From assembly GCF_003113895.1 (NCBI RefSeq), contig NZ_BDUD01000001.1:5969537-6002802 (forward strand): DNA of 33,266 nucleotides, read 5' to 3'. Shown here in pieces: positions 32,712 to 33,266 of the stretch (positions are counted from its first letter, which is position 1; the number at the start of each line of letters is the position of its first letter). The stretch comes from Nostoc commune NIES-4072. Its GTDB lineage: Bacteria; Cyanobacteriota; Cyanobacteriia; Cyanobacteriales; Nostocaceae. The notes beneath the pieces were generated by a model that saw only the letters and a program-made list of their open reading frames with translations, searched no databases and was not told the origin of the DNA. The position numbers and the translations under genes are program-made.

Positions 32712-33221
32712 ATGGCGCAAGATAATTTTTCATCCAATTTTCCCAATTTAACCCATCTAGATCGCCAAGGACAGGCGCAGATGGTAGATGTGTCTGATAA
32801 AGCACCCAGCGTCCGTCAAGCAGTAGCCGCGGCCAATGTGCGAATGCTGCCAGCAACCTTCGCTGCCATTCAAGCCGGGAATGTTCCAAAAGGGGATGTG
32901 TTGGCAACTGCAAGATTGGCTGGGATTATGGCAGCCAAGCAAACAGCCACTTTAATTCCTCTGTGTCATCCGTTGCCTTTGCAAAAAATCGCAGTCGAAA
33001 TTATACCCGATCCGCAACTACCTGGTTATCAAATTCAAGCCACAGTCAAAACCAAAGCTGAAACTGGTGTAGAGATGGAAGCCTTAACTGCCGTTTCTGT
33101 GGCTGCTCTGACTTTATACGATATGGCAAAAGCCTTAGAAAAGTCAATTCAAATTGAATCGATTCATTTAATTAGTAAGAGTGGCGGGAAATCAGCAGAT
33201 TATTCCTCACCAGAGGAGTAG
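32712..33221 (+). CDS. moaC: Cyclic pyranopterin monophosphate synthase MoaC
   Basis: A 169-residue enzyme that converts the MoaA product to cyclic pyranopterin monophosphate, the first stage of molybdenum cofactor synthesis in the cytoplasm. Signatures are [16 protein letters not shown], then [18 protein letters not shown], the conserved [29 protein letters not shown] and the closing [11 protein letters not shown], with ISKSGGKS near the end. All expected catalytic regions and normal length are present. ATG 32712 is the start. No other moa or moe genes are adjacent; it lies 34 bases beyond the divergent tRNA gene. The cofactor would serve nitrate reductase and other molybdoenzymes. Confidence 0.97.
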   Translation: MAQDNFSSNFPNLTHLDRQGQAQMVDVSDKAPSVRQAVAAANVRMLPATFAAIQAGNVPKGDVLATARLAGIMAAKQTATLIPLCHPLPLQKIAVEIIPDPQLPGYQIQATVKTKAETGVEMEALTAVSVAALTLYDMAKALEKSIQIESIHLISKSGGKSADYSSPEE

Positions 33222-33236
33222 GCTACTGTATTTTGG

Positions 33237-33266
33237 GGCATTGGGCATTGGGCATTGGGCATTGGG
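33237..33266. repeat. Heptamer tandem repeat (GGCATTG)n at window end
   Basis: At least four copies of GGCATTG run off the end of the window, the same unit as at 31164-31196. Confidence 0.85.

Overview
The window looks like chromosomal DNA from a filamentous, heterocyst-type cyanobacterium close to Nostoc punctiforme. The evidence is the many HIP1 octamers (GCGATCGC), the abundant heptameric short tandem repeats (GGCATTG, ACTCCTA, AAAATCC, GTTAGGA), very short dispersed repeats of the kind described in Nostoc, and cyanobacteria-typical proteins (DUF1995, cold-shock/DUF1294, pentapeptide repeat protein, SH3b-NlpC/P60 peptidase). It is a mosaic of housekeeping genes and accessory genes, and is not one large operon.

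Layout. 1-5.4 kb: a long pentapeptide-repeat protein (minus) diverges from a secreted zinc metalloprotease (plus). 5.5-6.3 kb: an antitoxin-like remnant converges on a RelE/ParE-type toxin-antitoxin pair, followed by a 152-bp MITE-like repeat. 6.5-9.1 kb: a small membrane protein, a DUF1995 protein with a strong terminator, a cold-shock/DUF1294 protein and an unlisted 58-residue membrane peptide. 9.3-11.6 kb: a VapBC pair, a 5'-truncated cold-shock-like fragment and a cysteine desulfurase. 11.8-16 kb: a lipoprotein phospholipase D-like protein, a family 4 glycosyltransferase and an orphan PotC-type permease. 16-21.1 kb: a nearly 1-kb AT-rich leader and a large secreted surface protein, then a MITE, a complete IS982-type insertion sequence and a second copy of the 152-bp MITE. 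21.4-26.3 kb: a Ser/Thr kinase fused to a formylglycine-generating-enzyme (FGE) fold, dnaN, and a secreted metallophosphoesterase. 26.7-31.2 kb: an FAD oxidoreductase whose two halves appear to be in swapped order, a class A beta-lactamase-like serine hydrolase divergent from an NlpC/P60 cell-wall peptidase, and a family 2 glycosyltransferase. 31.3-33.2 kb: an MFS transporter, tRNA-Arg(ACG) and moaC.

Most notable points. (1) The FAD oxidoreductase reads as a circular permutation: residues that normally close the amine-oxidase fold come first, and the Rossmann GxGxxG motif that normally opens it lies at about residue 249. (2) The kinase-FGE protein ends in a segment that resembles the variable region of diversity-generating retroelement (DGR) target proteins; no reverse transcriptase or template repeat is in the window, so any DGR would act in trans. 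(3) A 21-bp dispersed repeat sits exactly inside a HIP1 octamer twice, once in frame within a gene. (4) The IS982-type transposase start is preceded by a hairpin that buries its Shine-Dalgarno sequence. All protein functions are assigned from motif and family recognition by eye; no database search was possible.
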